Assembly (NCBI GenBank): GCA_018105865.1
Contig: CM030836.1
Span: forward strand, 18,365,503-18,429,502
Direction of reading: 5' to 3'
DNA length: 64,000 bases
Source of the DNA: Metaphire vulgaris
Lineage: Eukaryota > Annelida > Clitellata > Crassiclitellata > Megascolecidae
Part shown: one piece after another, positions 12,201-23,176 of the stretch
Layout of the letters: each line of letters begins with the position of its first letter
How positions within the stretch are numbered: position 1 is the first letter of the stretch
Position numbers and translations under genes: made by a program
Notes under the pieces: generated by a model
Database searches by the model: none
What the model was told of the DNA's origin: nothing
What the model saw: only the letters and a program-made list of their open reading frames with translations

Positions 12201-15200
12201 TTTAGTCTTTTAGTCTTATATTGAGATTTTAGGATATTGGGTGGAGCTTACAATGGAATTTCGACATTCATCGGCCCAATTCGTTTGTTAATTTCTCTGG
12301 CCTCAGTGTTATCTTCTCAAACAATTGAGTTTGGATTGCCTTGGTAGTGGTACATAATTATAGGGTATGTTGTTAGGGTATTCAAAGGATGCAAATTAAT
12401 AGAATTTGGACACCTAATGAGGAATGTTCACATCGACCTTGTTTGTCTTTTGTTGGGTGACCTTTGTACAACATGCAAACTATGTGGTGTATTGATTTTG
12501 ATGCAGTGTATGTATGTATGCATGTATGTATGTGTGTATGTATTTTCTTAGAAGGTATTTGAATTTGTTGACTTCATTTTGTGGTAGGAACTCTATAAAT
12601 AGGAACAAAATTTGTTGCTTCTTTTATTATTTCTGCTATTAATTGCATAACACATTATGTGGAAACAATCTGATAAGCTGAAGGAAACTTCGGTTTTTTT
12701 TCTGAGTAATTTTCTAATTTAAAATTCAGTAGATTGTAGTAGCATACATGGTTGATATTTTCAGGGAATTGATGGCTATGGCTTCGATATGATTGAAGAT
12801 ATCTATTATCTGATGGATGGAACAAACGGTGAGCATGCTATTTTCTTTATTGTTTTTGAATTTGTTGTTTTTTATGCAGATTTTTCAGTCACTTTTCAAG
12901 AGCTTTTGTGACTTCATTAATTGCAGAGTGGAAATTGTAGTCTGGCGTAAAACTGATACAGTTTAGTGTTGCAGTTGGTGTGTTGAAACACTGGCTAGAT
13001 ACTTGTTTGCATCTTGAGTGTACTGTACTGTACTGTACTGGTTATTGTGTAGACAGTCCTGCCACTATATTGGAGACACTAATAATTCTGAGGCTTGGTC
13101 TCACATGTTGCAAACCTTGTCACGGAAATGTAGAAGTTAGAAGTTAATCGCTGATAATTCTTAGGTATTTTCCAATTCAGATATTATTTTTCCTAATATA
13201 ACATTCTTTGATTGGTTGTGATGGTGATGGATTTGATTTGAAATTCCATATTTTCTGAATTGGTAATTAGTTCAGAGTTTATCGACATTTTTGACTTGTA
13301 GTCGGCTTGATTCAGCATCCGTTAATCAAACGTTTCGTAAAGAGCGGATTCGGAGAGCTCAGCAACTTTGCGAAGAGGTCTTACGATAGAGAGCTGGCGT
13401 GTAAAGTGAGCATTGTTACTCGTTACATGGGCACGGTTCTTTCGCACATTGCTCACATACGAAAGAAATATGTTGCAGATCCAGATTTGGCGGGTAATGA
13501 ATGTCTTGTAACACGCGTCTTGTTTTGTTTTAAATGCAATTTGTTTGCAAAGCTTTATATTGGTCAGAGAAATCTCTTGGTTTTGTTTGACGTTTGCTAT
13601 GGCTAACGAATTCGTTAAAAGTTAACCCCTTAACTGGGCAACTTTTTGTAACTCAATGTAAAATGGACGAGCATTACTCTGGGCACCCAGTTAAGGGGTT
13701 AATCGAAACAAATTTTAATCAAGAGCTTAAACAAGAACCGAATGATTTCGCCATGAAGATTATTTGTACATACCAGTATATAAATTGTTGAGTGTTCCAT
13801 GCATACTTAGAACTTCTGTTTGTTGTAGTGTTTTGCTGAAATATCAATTGCTTTGTGTTCTCTGTAATTTGCAGACATTATTTTCACAACTGCTCATAAA
13901 TCCAAGGGTTTGGAGTTTGATACGGTTTTTCTCGCAGACGATTTCATTGATGTTCAGGCCAATGCAGGTTTGTAGAGCCATGCATAATTTCATTTATATT
14001 TCATGAACTGTAAACTGAATGGATGAACGGAGACTGCCATACAAGGCACTCTACACTCAAATAGAAGGAAATAAAGGAAGAGGAAGACCCAGGAAAAAAT
14101 GGATGGACAATATCAGAGAAGATATGAACATGAAAGGAATTCTCAATCATGGAAGGAAAATGATTAACAGAAGATAGAACTTCTTGGAAACATTTTATGT
14201 CTAGCTATTTCCACTAAAGAGTGGACAGAGAGAGCAAGATGATGATGATGATGAATTTGATAATGGTGCTTAAGCAAGTGTTAACTACAGTAAAACCTAG
14301 CCATTTTAAATTGTCTGGTTTGCATCTCATTTATTGTAGCTTAAGACAACATTATGGATTATTTGCTCTAAATACCGGTGATCTGTAGCATTTTATTCAG
14401 GTCTTGTTTAACCCTTTGACAGCGGTGATCCGTATGACCAGTAGGTTATGATGCCGAAATATTGGTCGTAGGCATGAAAGGGTTGAAGGCAAAAATACTC
14501 AAATACGGGATTAAGTTCTGAAAATTTTAACATGATTATGTCTGTCCAAAGGTTTAAGTGCAGATTTGAAGGATTTTCTTATATGCAAGTTTTCAAACAA
14601 CCTTTCATTTTGTCATCTATCTTGTTTTAGAAATATTTTAAAGGAGCGTGCAAAATTGGGCAGAAACAGAAGACTTGCTGAAGATCTGGGAAAATTTCAA
14701 TAAAATTTAACATAAAGTTCAAACATTGACTGATAACATAGTTTATTTTAGATTGTGTTTTAGAACTCACCTGCTTGCCTTTTAAATTAACAGATGCGCA
14801 GGGCATAGTCGAGGATGAATACAACCTTTTGTATGTGGCCGTAACACGGGCAAAATGGCGCTTGATTATGTCTATGCCATTGCTGAAAGCCCTGGATCGA
14901 GTTGGTGAGCGATTTTTTTATCCCGTGTCGACAAAGGCGCTGCAAAAGGAAGACCGTAGGCCGGAGGAAGGTTCTGGTCAGGACTTGACCGTTGCAAGAA
15001 AAGCAGTGGAAGCTTCTGTCGCTGAAAAGCCCGTCATTACTATCGTGAAACGAAGGGTGTACCTGGTGAGTAAATTATTGCTCAGTTGGTATTTTGCACT
15101 GTGTTTCAAGTTGTCAGCTGTAAGTCTCTCCTAAGTGTATTTATTTCTTGAAGACAAATTATCTTGTGGGTTATCTCAGTGTTTTATACTGGCCTGTTAG

Positions 15201-15577
15201 GAGGGGAGATTCCCCCCCACCAACCTCAAAATCCCCCCCCCCCACAAAAAAAATCCCAGCACTTACACAAATTTTGCATTGAACTGTGTCTTTTCCCCTC
15301 CAGCCAAGTCGATTCCCCCCCCCGAAAGCCTCAATTCCCCCCCCAAAGGCCTGGAGTCTGGATAAGACATTGGGTTATCTGAATTTCTATACTATATTTA
15401 ATACTCATTGCATTTATTTCTTATGAAGTGCTAAAGAGTTTATAAAGAGTTTTGACATGTATTTAATATGTCCAACAACAGAGTGATGGAGTTGAAATCA
15501 GCAGTAAGACCATCACACCGGTATCTGTTTCGGAGACTATCCACAGCATGAAAGGAATAGCTGGTCCCATTCTGTGA
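3167..15577 (+). CDS. FBH1: FBH1, F-box DNA helicase 1 (18 exons, ~1181 aa)
   Basis: UvrD/Rep-type superfamily 1 helicase that, in known family members, joins an SCF ubiquitin ligase through its F-box and removes RAD51 from DNA during replication stress in the nucleus. Exons: 3167-4405, 4793-4920, 5433-5562, 6275-6468, 7106-7222, 7431-7528, 8042-8120, 8845-8934, 9471-9696, 9853-10018, 10883-11019, 11555-11654, 11930-12054, 12765-12828, 13302-13493, 13875-13967, 14794-15065, 15482-15577. They sum to 3546 nt with all phases matching. F-box about residues 372-413 ([18 protein letters not shown]), Walker A GTGKTTT at 636-642, Walker B DEAQD 815-819, motif [11 protein letters not shown] 839-846, motif IV SFRFG from 869, motif [14 protein letters not shown] 1034-1046, motif VI VAVTRAK 1074-1080. 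The N-terminus ([13 protein letters not shown]) resembles the vertebrate start. The 413-residue first exon is long and mostly low-conservation. The C-terminus ends soon after motif VI, and I see no Cys-rich end like that of vertebrate FBH1. Exon 2 needs a GC donor (CAG/GCATGC). Confidence 0.93.
5170..5300 (+). mobile_element. tRNA-like SINE candidate in FBH1 intron 2
   Basis: Contains a B-box GGTTCGAATC at about 5201-5210, with an A-box-like stretch GTGTGGTTTAGTGCAA upstream. No CCA end or clear acceptor stem is visible, so this is more likely a SINE relic than a working tRNA gene. Confidence 0.4.
5700..6190 (-). mobile_element. LINE reverse-transcriptase fragment split by a TTAA MITE
   Basis: Minus-strand translation shows RT palm-type pieces in order: FDSVEH, then [17 protein letters not shown], then [13 protein letters not shown] with a shifted [13 protein letters not shown], and finally [14 protein letters not shown], all with stops. 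The fragment is interrupted between GGTW and [10 protein letters not shown] by the element at 5921-6002. Confidence 0.65.
5921..6002. mobile_element. Short palindromic TTAA MITE (piggyBac-like) inside a LINE
   Basis: Ends TTAACCCCTTAACCGGG and CCCAGTTAAGGGGTTAA are inverted, with TTAA at both limits. The flanking LINE reading frame is broken exactly at TTAA, so the insertion duplicated a TTAA target, as piggyBac elements do. Related copies: 13622, 29152, 42119. Confidence 0.75.
6583..6663. mobile_element. Degenerate TTAA MITE (TTAACCCTTAGACCGCC type)
   Basis: 81 bp with TTAACCC and GGGTTAA ends. Its interior (AGATACTTTGTAACTATATG) closely matches copies at 61932 and 41739. Confidence 0.6.
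7948..8019. mobile_element. Degenerate TTAA MITE in FBH1 intron 6
   Basis: Begins TTAACCTCTTTGCTGCC and ends AAGGGGTTAA. The interior holds a palindrome around TACGCCGTACGGC. It lies about 20 bp upstream of the acceptor of the Walker A exon (8042). Confidence 0.5.
10780..10840 (+). mobile_element. LINE 3' tail remnant with AAT repeat
   Basis: GGGCTATATAAATTGTCA followed by (ATA)n resembles the 3' end of the CR1/L2-like LINE at 59910-60590 (GGCGCTATATAAATTGTCA). Only the tail is visible. Confidence 0.45.
13622..13702. mobile_element. Palindromic TTAA MITE in FBH1 intron 15
   Basis: TTAACCCCTTAACTGGG at the left and its exact complement at the right, TTAA at both limits, interior TAACTCAATGTAAAATGGAC shared with the copies at 29152 and 42119. 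Confidence 0.75.
14012..14260 (+). mobile_element. LINE 3' fragment in FBH1 intron 16
   Basis: Plus-strand translation [20 protein letters not shown], then [20 protein letters not shown], then a stop, and finally a (GAT)n tail at about 14239-14255. This is the C-terminal end of a non-LTR retrotransposon ORF of the same broad type as 2397-2900 but the opposite strand. Confidence 0.65.
14408..14485. mobile_element. Degenerate TTAA-type MITE
   Basis: Starts TTAACCCTTTGACAGC and ends GAAAGGGTTGA, 78 bp, in FBH1 intron 16. Confidence 0.45.
15177..15372. mobile_element. hAT-type MITE in FBH1 last intron
   Basis: Begins CAGTGTTTTATACTGGCC and ends GTCTGGATAAGACATTG, with a perfect 8-bp duplication GGTTATCT (15169-15176, 15373-15380). 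The interior is C-rich. It lies about 110 bp upstream of the last FBH1 exon. Confidence 0.75.
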
Positions 15578-15889
15578 ATTGACTTCTGGTCTGAAAATAG
15601 TACTACTCGAATCGCATGCTGTTCCGAAGGTGTGACTGTCTGATGTACTGATTTTGTACTGATTTTTGCCTTAAAGTCGCATTGATGAAGTGCTTTGAGA
15701 ATTCTTCGTTCCTGATCGCAGCATTTAATTTGGACAGTCTTAAAGTGATAGATTTAGAAGCTGGTTAAATCAACGAAATTGATGTTATTGATCAAAAGTT
15801 TTCATTTCATTGAGTACACAAAGAGTTTTAAATGATGAACATAAGTAGGGACCTGTTCTGTTTTTGGTGTGTTATTTAACCGTATCTTG

Positions 15890-15985
15890 CAGTGTTTATT
15901 CTAGGCCTTTTCTGGGAAATCCCCAGTTTTAACCCCCCATTTTTTATATGTTGCATGGGGTGATGGAAATTCCTGCCCTCCAAAC
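15890..15985. mobile_element. One-ended copy of the CAGTGTTTATTCTAG MITE
   Basis: The left end matches the copy at 849 (CAGTGTTTATTCTAGGCC and the TTTTTATATGTTG stretch). The right end is missing. Confidence 0.6.
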
Positions 15986-16157
15986 AAAACACACGTGCAA
16001 CTGGGGGAGCCCCAATCGTTAGATAAAATGCGGCGATCATCAGGACACCCCAGGTGTCAAATAACTGCTGGATACCCGCATATAGGCCTAATCGCCCCAA
16101 CTTTATCATCTACAAGGGTTGCATCAAGTTTGGCTGTTGGCAACGAAGTCCGTGAAG

Positions 16158-16332
16158 CTGTGGCGGCTCCACCGGGGGGCCAGAGGGGCCCGTGCCCCCT
16201 ATTGAGTGTCTGGCCACCCAGTTGGGACCCTATACTTAATGCTGCATACATTAAACAACAAATGGTTGGCCCCATGATTAGAAGTTGCCACCCCAACGGC
16301 CCCCCACTTGCCAAATCCTAGAGCCGCCACTG
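16158..16332. mobile_element. GTGGCGGCTC hAT MITE, copy 1
   Basis: Inverted ends (C)TGTGGCGGCTCC and GAGCCGCCACTG, with a perfect 8-bp duplication CCGTGAAG (16150-16157, 16333-16340). The interior carries the family stretch ACATTAAACAACAAATGG. Nine copies occur in the window. Confidence 0.88.
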
Positions 16333-16543
16333 CCGTGAAGCTATAGGCCTATAGTAAATCGATCGAGGGATGGATGACCCGCGCCGTAAGCCATCCGGTC
16401 CTTTGTTTGACAGGCTTTATAGGCAACTAAACGCCGTTTGTGATTAATTCGCGGTGTGATATAGCCACTGGAGGGCCTATTGAACAGTGGGTGTAAGAAC
16501 CTAGATCTGTACAAGTTTCAGCGAGTTGAAGAAATTCTCTGAC

Positions 16544-16680
16544 CAGTGTTTTATCCAGACTCCAGGCCTTTGGGGGGAATTGAGGCTTTCGAGGAGAAAA
16601 GACACAGTTCAATGCAAAATTTGTGTAAGTGCTGGGATTGGGGGGGATCTCCCCTCCTAACAGGCCTGTATAAAACACTG
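16544..16680. mobile_element. Short CAGTGTTTTAT hAT MITE
   Basis: Ends CAGTGTTTTATCCAG and CTGTATAAAACACTG. The flanking 8-mers TCTCTGAC and TCCCTGAC differ at one base. Confidence 0.7.
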
Positions 16681-18421
16681 TCCCTGACAAAAAAACATTT
16701 TCATTTGTCCCGGTGCACCCATCGTGGCTACGCTAGTGTTGACCGACATTATTATAACTCCATAATGTAATCTGTCCATAGAATATTTAAGTATAGAGAC
16801 CTACACACTTCACCGGTGACGAAGACATCAACTTGGCTAATGACCGGTCATGTATGTGTCGGGGGTTTCTACAGAACACTTATTCAGACCGGAAAAGCTT
16901 TCAAATATGAAATGACTTGACATCTGCCAGCGACAAGTCTGCCTGGGCCCATATACCAAAGGTCTCTAATTTCATCGGGTCATTAGGTAACGCGTCTTTT
17001 GTGACATCTTAGATTGGACGGGAACAACAGTGGTTCTCACACAGGGCAGTCCCTACTGAATCACTTTAAACCTTGTTATATTATATTATTATAATTGCTT
17101 TTCGTTGGAAACTGCGGACCGTGGCATTTTGAAACGAAGACAGATCGACTTCGGATGTAGCCTATCGGTTGCTTTTGTTTGAAACTTGACGTCCATAAAT
17201 CATCTTTCGGTCGATTTAGAGATTTGAGTTCATAATAATCATTGTGTATTTAATATTAGAAAGCATTTACTGCTGTTCAGATCTTGTTTTGAACAAACAA
17301 ATTCATGCAGGATTCCGGATGGGGGAGGGAAGAGAGACAATTTCACTTATTAGGCCGGTAATAGGTCCTACAATCGCCAGGATTTTGACGTTAAGTGGGT
17401 CTTCTTTTTCAGTAGGGTACTGTACTGCTCCGCCCCAAAATGTCGACCCGATGGAGGTTCGAACGGCTAAAAAGAAAAATTATCGACTCCCTCTGGTGGA
17501 GTTCTTCAGATTGGCAACCCAGAGCATTTCGCCAAGTCATCGACGTACTTCGGTTCATTTTAATCAGGAATATTTTTACACCCCGCTAACACCCCTCCCC
17601 CCCCCATTTGAGACCCCCATTTCAGCTATGCGATGACCTGTTTTGCTTGTCACAGACTCTTTTGGCAGGGGACCCCCAGAATGTACCGACACCTTTCCCC
17701 CAAATTGATAATCCTAGAAATAACCCTGATTTTAGCGTAGGTTACCGGTAACTGTAACATGACCAAGTAGGCTATAGACCATGCATGTTACATAAGATTA
17801 AGGCCAGACAACCTCAGTCCTCCTCTTTCTGGGATAAGGCCGCGTTTTAATGGGATTTCCAGGGAGGTGTTGAAAACGTCATGGTTCTAATTTGCCAATT
17901 TGAAATTAGATACCCCCCTACTACAAACAATAATAAAGCATGCACCGCCATCACGTGTATTACAGCAGATTGCGTCAAAATACGTAGCATTGCGGCATTA
18001 GCGACAACGACAAAACGGACACGATAAAAGAAAATGCCAATTCGTCATTCGCAATAATAGTCCGGGTTCACGCGAATCACACAAAAACCGACTTTCTGGA
18101 ACGTTCACAAGCAGCGACTATTTTCACACTCATGATCTCACATAACAGCTTAACAGCCTATACACGGTAACGGTGCGACATATCGTGCCTTTTGTAAGCC
18201 AGACACGAGTAGTGGTCATAGGGGTCTACAAAGAACATTCGTCTTAGAAATTAAAATGCAGTCCTTGCTTATAGGCCTATAGAGATGGCGTTGGGGTGGG
18301 GTGGGTTAAACTTTTTTTCATATTTATGGTGGGTTGGGTGAGAAAATAAGTTTTGGTTGATGAAATTGCAATGTATTGCGATGGGTTGGGTTGAGTCAAG
18401 TAATCAAATTGCCGGCACGGG

Positions 18422-18607
18422 CAGGGGCGTAGCGACGTGGGGAGGGGGTATATCGGTATACACCCCTCCCCCTACCAAATCAGTCTGCCTTAAAGTTTTT
18501 TATGTGATTTATATGCGGTTTATATGGTTTATGTGGTTTATAGTTAAGATTTATACCCACCCAAAATATTTATACCCTCCCAAAACAAATTCCTGGCTAC
18601 GCCCCAG
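18422..18607. mobile_element. CAGGGGCGTAGC hAT MITE, copy 1
   Basis: Ends CAGGGGCGTAGCGACG and CTGGCTACGCCCCAG, with a perfect 8-bp duplication GGCACGGG (18414-18421, 18608-18615). The same family in the other orientation is at 53812, and in this orientation at 58438. Confidence 0.85.
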
Positions 18608-18703
18608 GGCACGGGTTGGGTTTGGTTGGAGATTTGATGGGCTGAGTTCTACAAAAATTGGACCCATAGACACCTGTATGCATGCGTATATGCCTGGCGT
18701 CAA

Positions 18704-18756
18704 TCAATCATCTTGTAATTCAAAATTTGTACCATCAGTTTCCTCAATTTCTATGC

Positions 18757-18814
<58 letters not shown>

Positions 18815-19514
18815 GTAGTCGTCGTCCATCAGAACAAACAGTTCGTTCAGTATCCTGTTTATCCTTGGATTGCTGTTCGCCAGGCGCATCAGTTCCACCG
18901 CGTTTTCCGCCAGCTCCGATTCGCCGATGATCGCAGTAGTATCGTCGTCTGCCTCTTCGCCGTCTGGACGACGCGGCGGGGCCAGCTCCTCGGCCGCCGA
19001 CCCCCCTTCGTCGACGACGACGACGACGACTTCCATGCTCAGCTCGGCGCACGCAGAACCGACCAGACTCGAATCGCATCCGGAATCGAAACTGCTTTCG
19101 TCGATCGGAACGTCGTGATTATACTTCGCCGAGACGACGTCGCCGCGTACGTCTTCGACGTCTTGGACGACGCTTTGGCTTTGACGGAATTCCCTCGGGG
19201 ACCCGACCGTCGTTGTGCCGCATGCAGGTCCGTGCGTCGTCGGCGGCGGCGGCGGCGGCTGCTGCTCGGTGCACGGGCCGCCGACTTCGCCGTCGCAGCG
19301 GCCGATCGACGCCTGCATGAACGTCTCGAGGTCCGCCAGGTGCTTTTCCAGACCGTAGACGACCGGTCCTTCGAGCGCTACCCGTTCGACGCTCACCAGG
19401 TAACGCACGACTTCCTGGTGGCAGTCTCTGAATCCGGCCAGAAACGACGACGTCTTCTTCCTCTTCTGCTGCTGCTGCTGCTGCTGGCGTCGGCGATGGT
19501 GAAGTGGAGACGAC

Positions 19515-19550
<36 letters not shown>

Positions 19551-19692
19551 AGATCCGGGTCAGAATCGGAGGAGGAGGAGAGTCCGGCGTTAGGAACTTC
19601 CGCTTCCATCGTTGGGATTTGGCTCCGGAGCGATTCGACACGATGGAAAACCGGTGTCCATTGACTGTGAAAACTGCTACGACGCCTCAAAC
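18704..19692 (-). CDS. Orange-domain exon of a Hes/Hey/clockwork-orange type repressor (partial gene)
   Basis: This is the last exon of a minus-strand gene. It starts after an acceptor (TTATTTAG, read on the minus strand) and ends at TAG/TAA after NFELQDD. Near its start, after a Gln/His-rich run and KRKKTSSF, it encodes FLAGFRDCHQEVVRYLVSVE and then LEKHLADLETFMQ. This fits the Orange domain that follows the bHLH in transcriptional repressors of the hairy family. The rest is disordered: poly-Ala (GCA repeats, 19519-19549), poly-Pro, a Val run, and an acidic tail with about 20 Asp from a (GAT)n tract at 18758-18812. No C-terminal WRPW is seen. The bHLH should be in an upstream exon (higher coordinates), but I did not find it. 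The opposite strand is also open here, with a less protein-like translation. Confidence 0.62.
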
Positions 19693-19984
19693 CTAAATAA
19701 ATACCATTATATCAGACGTAATGACAATTATATATAATGATTAGAATAAATACCATGTTCTAACGTCGGGATCTCAAACTTAACTTTACTTTGCTGGAAG
19801 GCAGATTTTGTTAGCAAAAAATAATTCTCTTCTCCTTCCTCTCCTTTTAGTATCTCACCGCCAATGTTAACCCCTTGCTGTATAGGCCTAACAAATAACT
19901 TATGTTTCTGTAATAATTATCATTTGAATATCTTATACTTTTAATTTATTTCATAGTTTTGTTATCTGATACTAATAAACGGAT

Positions 19985-20075
19985 TTGATTGATTGATTGA
20001 TTGATTGATGGTTTATCGATTGGTTGATTTATTGGTTGGTCGATTGATTGATCAATTGATTGATTGATCCTGGAA
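19985..20075. repeat. GATT-rich simple repeat
   Basis: Imperfect (GATT)n with GGTT and GATC variants, upstream of the Orange exon on its strand. Confidence 0.8.
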
Positions 20076-21075
20076 CCGGAGAGACTTTGATTGGACTACA
20101 CAGATTCGCTCTTCACTGCATCGATCGTCTTTGCCAAATCACTTTCGTCAACAGGACGACATCAAAGTCTCACCCGCGACGGTCGAACGTTTTATATTAG
20201 GCCTATCAGGAGAAGAGTCGCCTCGTCTTCTTTACGGTCCATAATATAATCAGCACACCTGCTGTGAGGTTGAAGCAGTCGCTTTTCGGAATCCCTGAAC
20301 TCAAAATCCAGTCCATGCACCGAATAAAATAGACGCTGTAAGCCTGCTGCGGTTAATACGGGGATTGTAACACACGGGCGCAAACTTCTATTAGGTCTAT
20401 TAAAGAAAAGGGGAGAAGCATATAGGGGTGCGACCTCACACGTATTATTTTTCGTCCAAGTTTACGCTCCTGGTGTGTAATGCCTAATCAGTCCGCGGTC
20501 AATCGTCATATAGGTAACCGGACCCTTACTTTTAAGCCCCAATCGAATGACGTCCGTGCGGGTGGTCGCACTGGTCGGGGCAGGTGTTGCCGACGTGTCA
20601 CAGGTCGGCTTTTATTATCGTCGACGGCAGATGGCCACCAATCGTCCCCACCCCCACCCCCACCCCGCCCCAAAGCGAACTTCCATCTCCCCGACCCATG
20701 CGACACGCCGCCGCGCTGGCTACATGCATGCAGAGGCATTTCGTCGCTTCAGACCGGCCGCTAGGTGGCGTACTCGCGCCTCTTAAGGAGAGAGAAGCGT
20801 GTCCAGGTGAGTACCCCGCCCCCCCCCCCACTCCCCACTCGGACCGTCAACCGTTTCCACATCTGTTCGTCGGGTGAGGTGTGTGTGCCAGAGCCAACGG
20901 CCCCCCGAGGCACAGCGTTTATGCGCGCAAGGATCCAACGGTCCAGACTCCACATCTGTCGATGTTCATGATAAGCGGTGACCATCTATGGGCCATCCAA
21001 CGCGGTAACTCTAATGGTTGCCCAAAGTTGCTTTAACATACGCTGGCAAGCAAAAACGCCGTTGACCCAGTAGCC

Positions 21076-21080
21076 GATAA

Positions 21081-21123
<43 letters not shown>

Positions 21124-21130
21124 AATAATA
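21076..21130. repeat. AAT microsatellite
   Basis: (ATA)n tract with one CTA interruption. Confidence 0.9.
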
Positions 21131-21174
21131 GTTTATTAATTAGGCCCAAACCTTAGTTTCTACGAAGGCGCAAT

Positions 21175-21400
21175 CAGTGTTTATTCTAGGCCTTCTCTGG
21201 GGGAAATTTCCTTCCCCCAAGTTTTAAAATTCCCTCCAAAAATTTTTATATGTTGGCTGGGGAATGGAAATTCTCCCCCAAATCCCCCAAAAGTGTGGAG
21301 ACTCAGACCTCCCCAAACATTTGCCAGCGCCCTCCCGGGGCAAAAGAGGGAATGCGCCTCTAACTTGTGCACAAAATGTCCTGACAGGCAAAGATAAAAG
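21175..21400. mobile_element. Truncated CAGTGTTTATTCTAG MITE abutting a hAT element
   Basis: The left end matches the family at 849 (CAGTGTTTATTCTAGGCC). The right end is absent, and the next 8 bases are the target duplication of the hAT element at 21409. Confidence 0.6.
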
Positions 21401-21408
21401 GTCATCGT

Positions 21409-22332
21409 CAGTGTTAGGAGTGATCTTAGATCAAAAGATCAAAGATCACGATCTAAGATCACAATTCATGATCTTTGATCTAGATCACTTTTTACTAGTG
21501 ATCTTTGACTCTGACTTTAAATCACTTTTTCGGTGATTTTGATCTTTATTATCAACAGAAGATCAAAGATCAAATTATACGTATTCTCCCAACTAAGTCA
21601 ATCAATCAACAAACTTCTATGTGTATTGAGTAAAATGGCGGACAAATCAAGCATTCGGACCTCAATGATCATGTTAGTGCAGCCTGTGCAGATGATGAGG
21701 ATTATGAGTAAGGTCCTGACATTAGTACTGGCACTGCCACTGGGACTCAGAGGGAGGCTTGCTCAGTTGCAACTGGTCGTGAAAATGCGGTCAAGATAGA
21801 GGTCATGCTCTACTTGAATAACCCAAATAAGGAACTTTCTAGCTTGTTGGCATACCCACATGTCAAGACAGCATTTGTGAAATATAACACAACCCTGCCA
21901 TCTTCTGCGCATGTCGAAAGACTTTTTAGTATTGCTGGTTTGATTGCTACACCGCGAAGAAACAGGTTGTCTGACGCAACGTTTGAGCGTCTGCTCATGC
22001 TGAAAATGAACTGCCGTGTTCAACACTGACTGTGAACTGACAGTTAGTTGCTAAAATTGTCATGAACTGTTTTCAGTTGTGTTAGTAACTTTTAGTATTA
22101 CAAAAGTTTACAAGCATCGTACAGTGGACATTTGTATCGTTATCATACGTGACACGTCATACATGATATAATAACTATATTTGTATGATCTTTGATCTTA
22201 GATCACTTTTAAAGTGATCTTGATCTTAGATCATTTATACTCTAGTGATCTTTGATCTTGATCTTAGATCAATTTCTCTCTAGTGATCTTGTTTGATCAA
22301 GATCATTTTACAAGTGATCTTTCCTAACACTG
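21409..22332 (+). mobile_element. Internally deleted hAT transposon with transposase C-terminus
   Basis: 924 bp. The terminal inverted repeats are CAGTGTTAGGA and (T)CCTAACACTG, flanked by a perfect 8-bp duplication GTCATCGT (21401-21408, 22333-22340). An open stretch at 21805-22029 encodes a recognisable hAT C-terminal dimerisation region: NNPNKELSSLLAYPHVKTAF, then LPSSAHVERLFSIAGLIATP and RRNRLSDATFERLLMLKMN. The N-terminal and catalytic parts are missing, so it cannot mobilise itself. Both subterminal regions are packed with GATCTTAGATCA and TGATCTTTGATC repeats, likely transposase-binding sites. Confidence 0.9.
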
Positions 22333-22786
22333 GTCATCGTATTGCAGTCCCACATTCAATGCTAATCAGTGACATATGTCAATCTTTTTATGATTTATTA
22401 TAACCTGGTTTCTTTATTTTCACTTGCAATATGCCACCCCATGAAATTTGCGCCAGGGGCGACCGCCCCTGCCCCCCCCAGGGACGTCATTTCATTGTTT
22501 TCCAGAGGGCAAGACTTTTGACTGCAAGGCAGGCAGTATAAATACCTATGCAGTATGCAAATTGGTTTTTGTCCATAGGCCTATTACATGCGATACTACA
22601 TAGTACATACCAGTGATTGTAACAAAATTATAAAAACAATTGAGAGCACAATTAATTTAAAAACAAAAAAATTCGCGAAAATGTCCCCCTAAAAGTCAGA
22701 GGGTAACGCCCCCTGCACCTCCAAATTACGTCCCTGTCCCCGCTACGCCACTGGGTTTAGTTCGACTCCTCACTTACCCTGGTCTG

Positions 22787-22788
<2 letters not shown>

Positions 22789-22826
<38 letters not shown>

Positions 22827-22827
22827 A
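22789..22827. repeat. CTG (CAG) repeat, 13 units
   Basis: Pure TGC/CTG triplets. On the minus strand this CAG run is followed within 12 nt by a consensus donor GTAAGT (22777-22772), so it may be the end of an exon of a minus-strand gene. No frame has a convincing start. Confidence 0.8.
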
Positions 22828-23176
22828 GACCATCGCGGATCGATAGTCCTGAACTGGAGATGACGACGGTCTGTCTGGAATCGAATGAACGGATCAGGAC
22901 AGGCGAGCGTAGGGCGAGACGGATCGGTTCAAGCCACTCTGCAGACCGCACAGCACGGACGGCGACAGCATTTACTGGTCCATGCAATCGATAGGCATAC
23001 TGCCATATCCGATCGCTGAAATGTTTCGCCAAAAGACTTCGACACGAAAGACCTGCGTTCGTTATAATTCCTTATAATATCATACAATAACGCCGTCTGA
23101 GCATTCCACGACCTGTTGGCCTACTGAACCGACCGTCGAAACTACACGGTAACACGTCGCCGCGTTCCTTCCCTAA

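Larger units (their letters stand above)
15578..18421. other. FBH1 3' UTR and transposon-rich intergenic DNA
   Basis: No supported coding region. It holds the MITEs listed at 15890, 16158 and 16544. At about 17565-17725 there is a repeat with a ggTGACCTGTTTTGCTTGTC core that recurs near 34480-34680 and 49738-49910. CpG frequency and TAGGCCTA octamers rise visibly from about 16.0 kb. Confidence 0.5.

Noticed and set aside
19115..19552. + strand frame opposite the Orange exon
   Set aside because: Arg/Cys/Leu-rich shadow frame; the minus strand has the recognisable domain and an acceptor.
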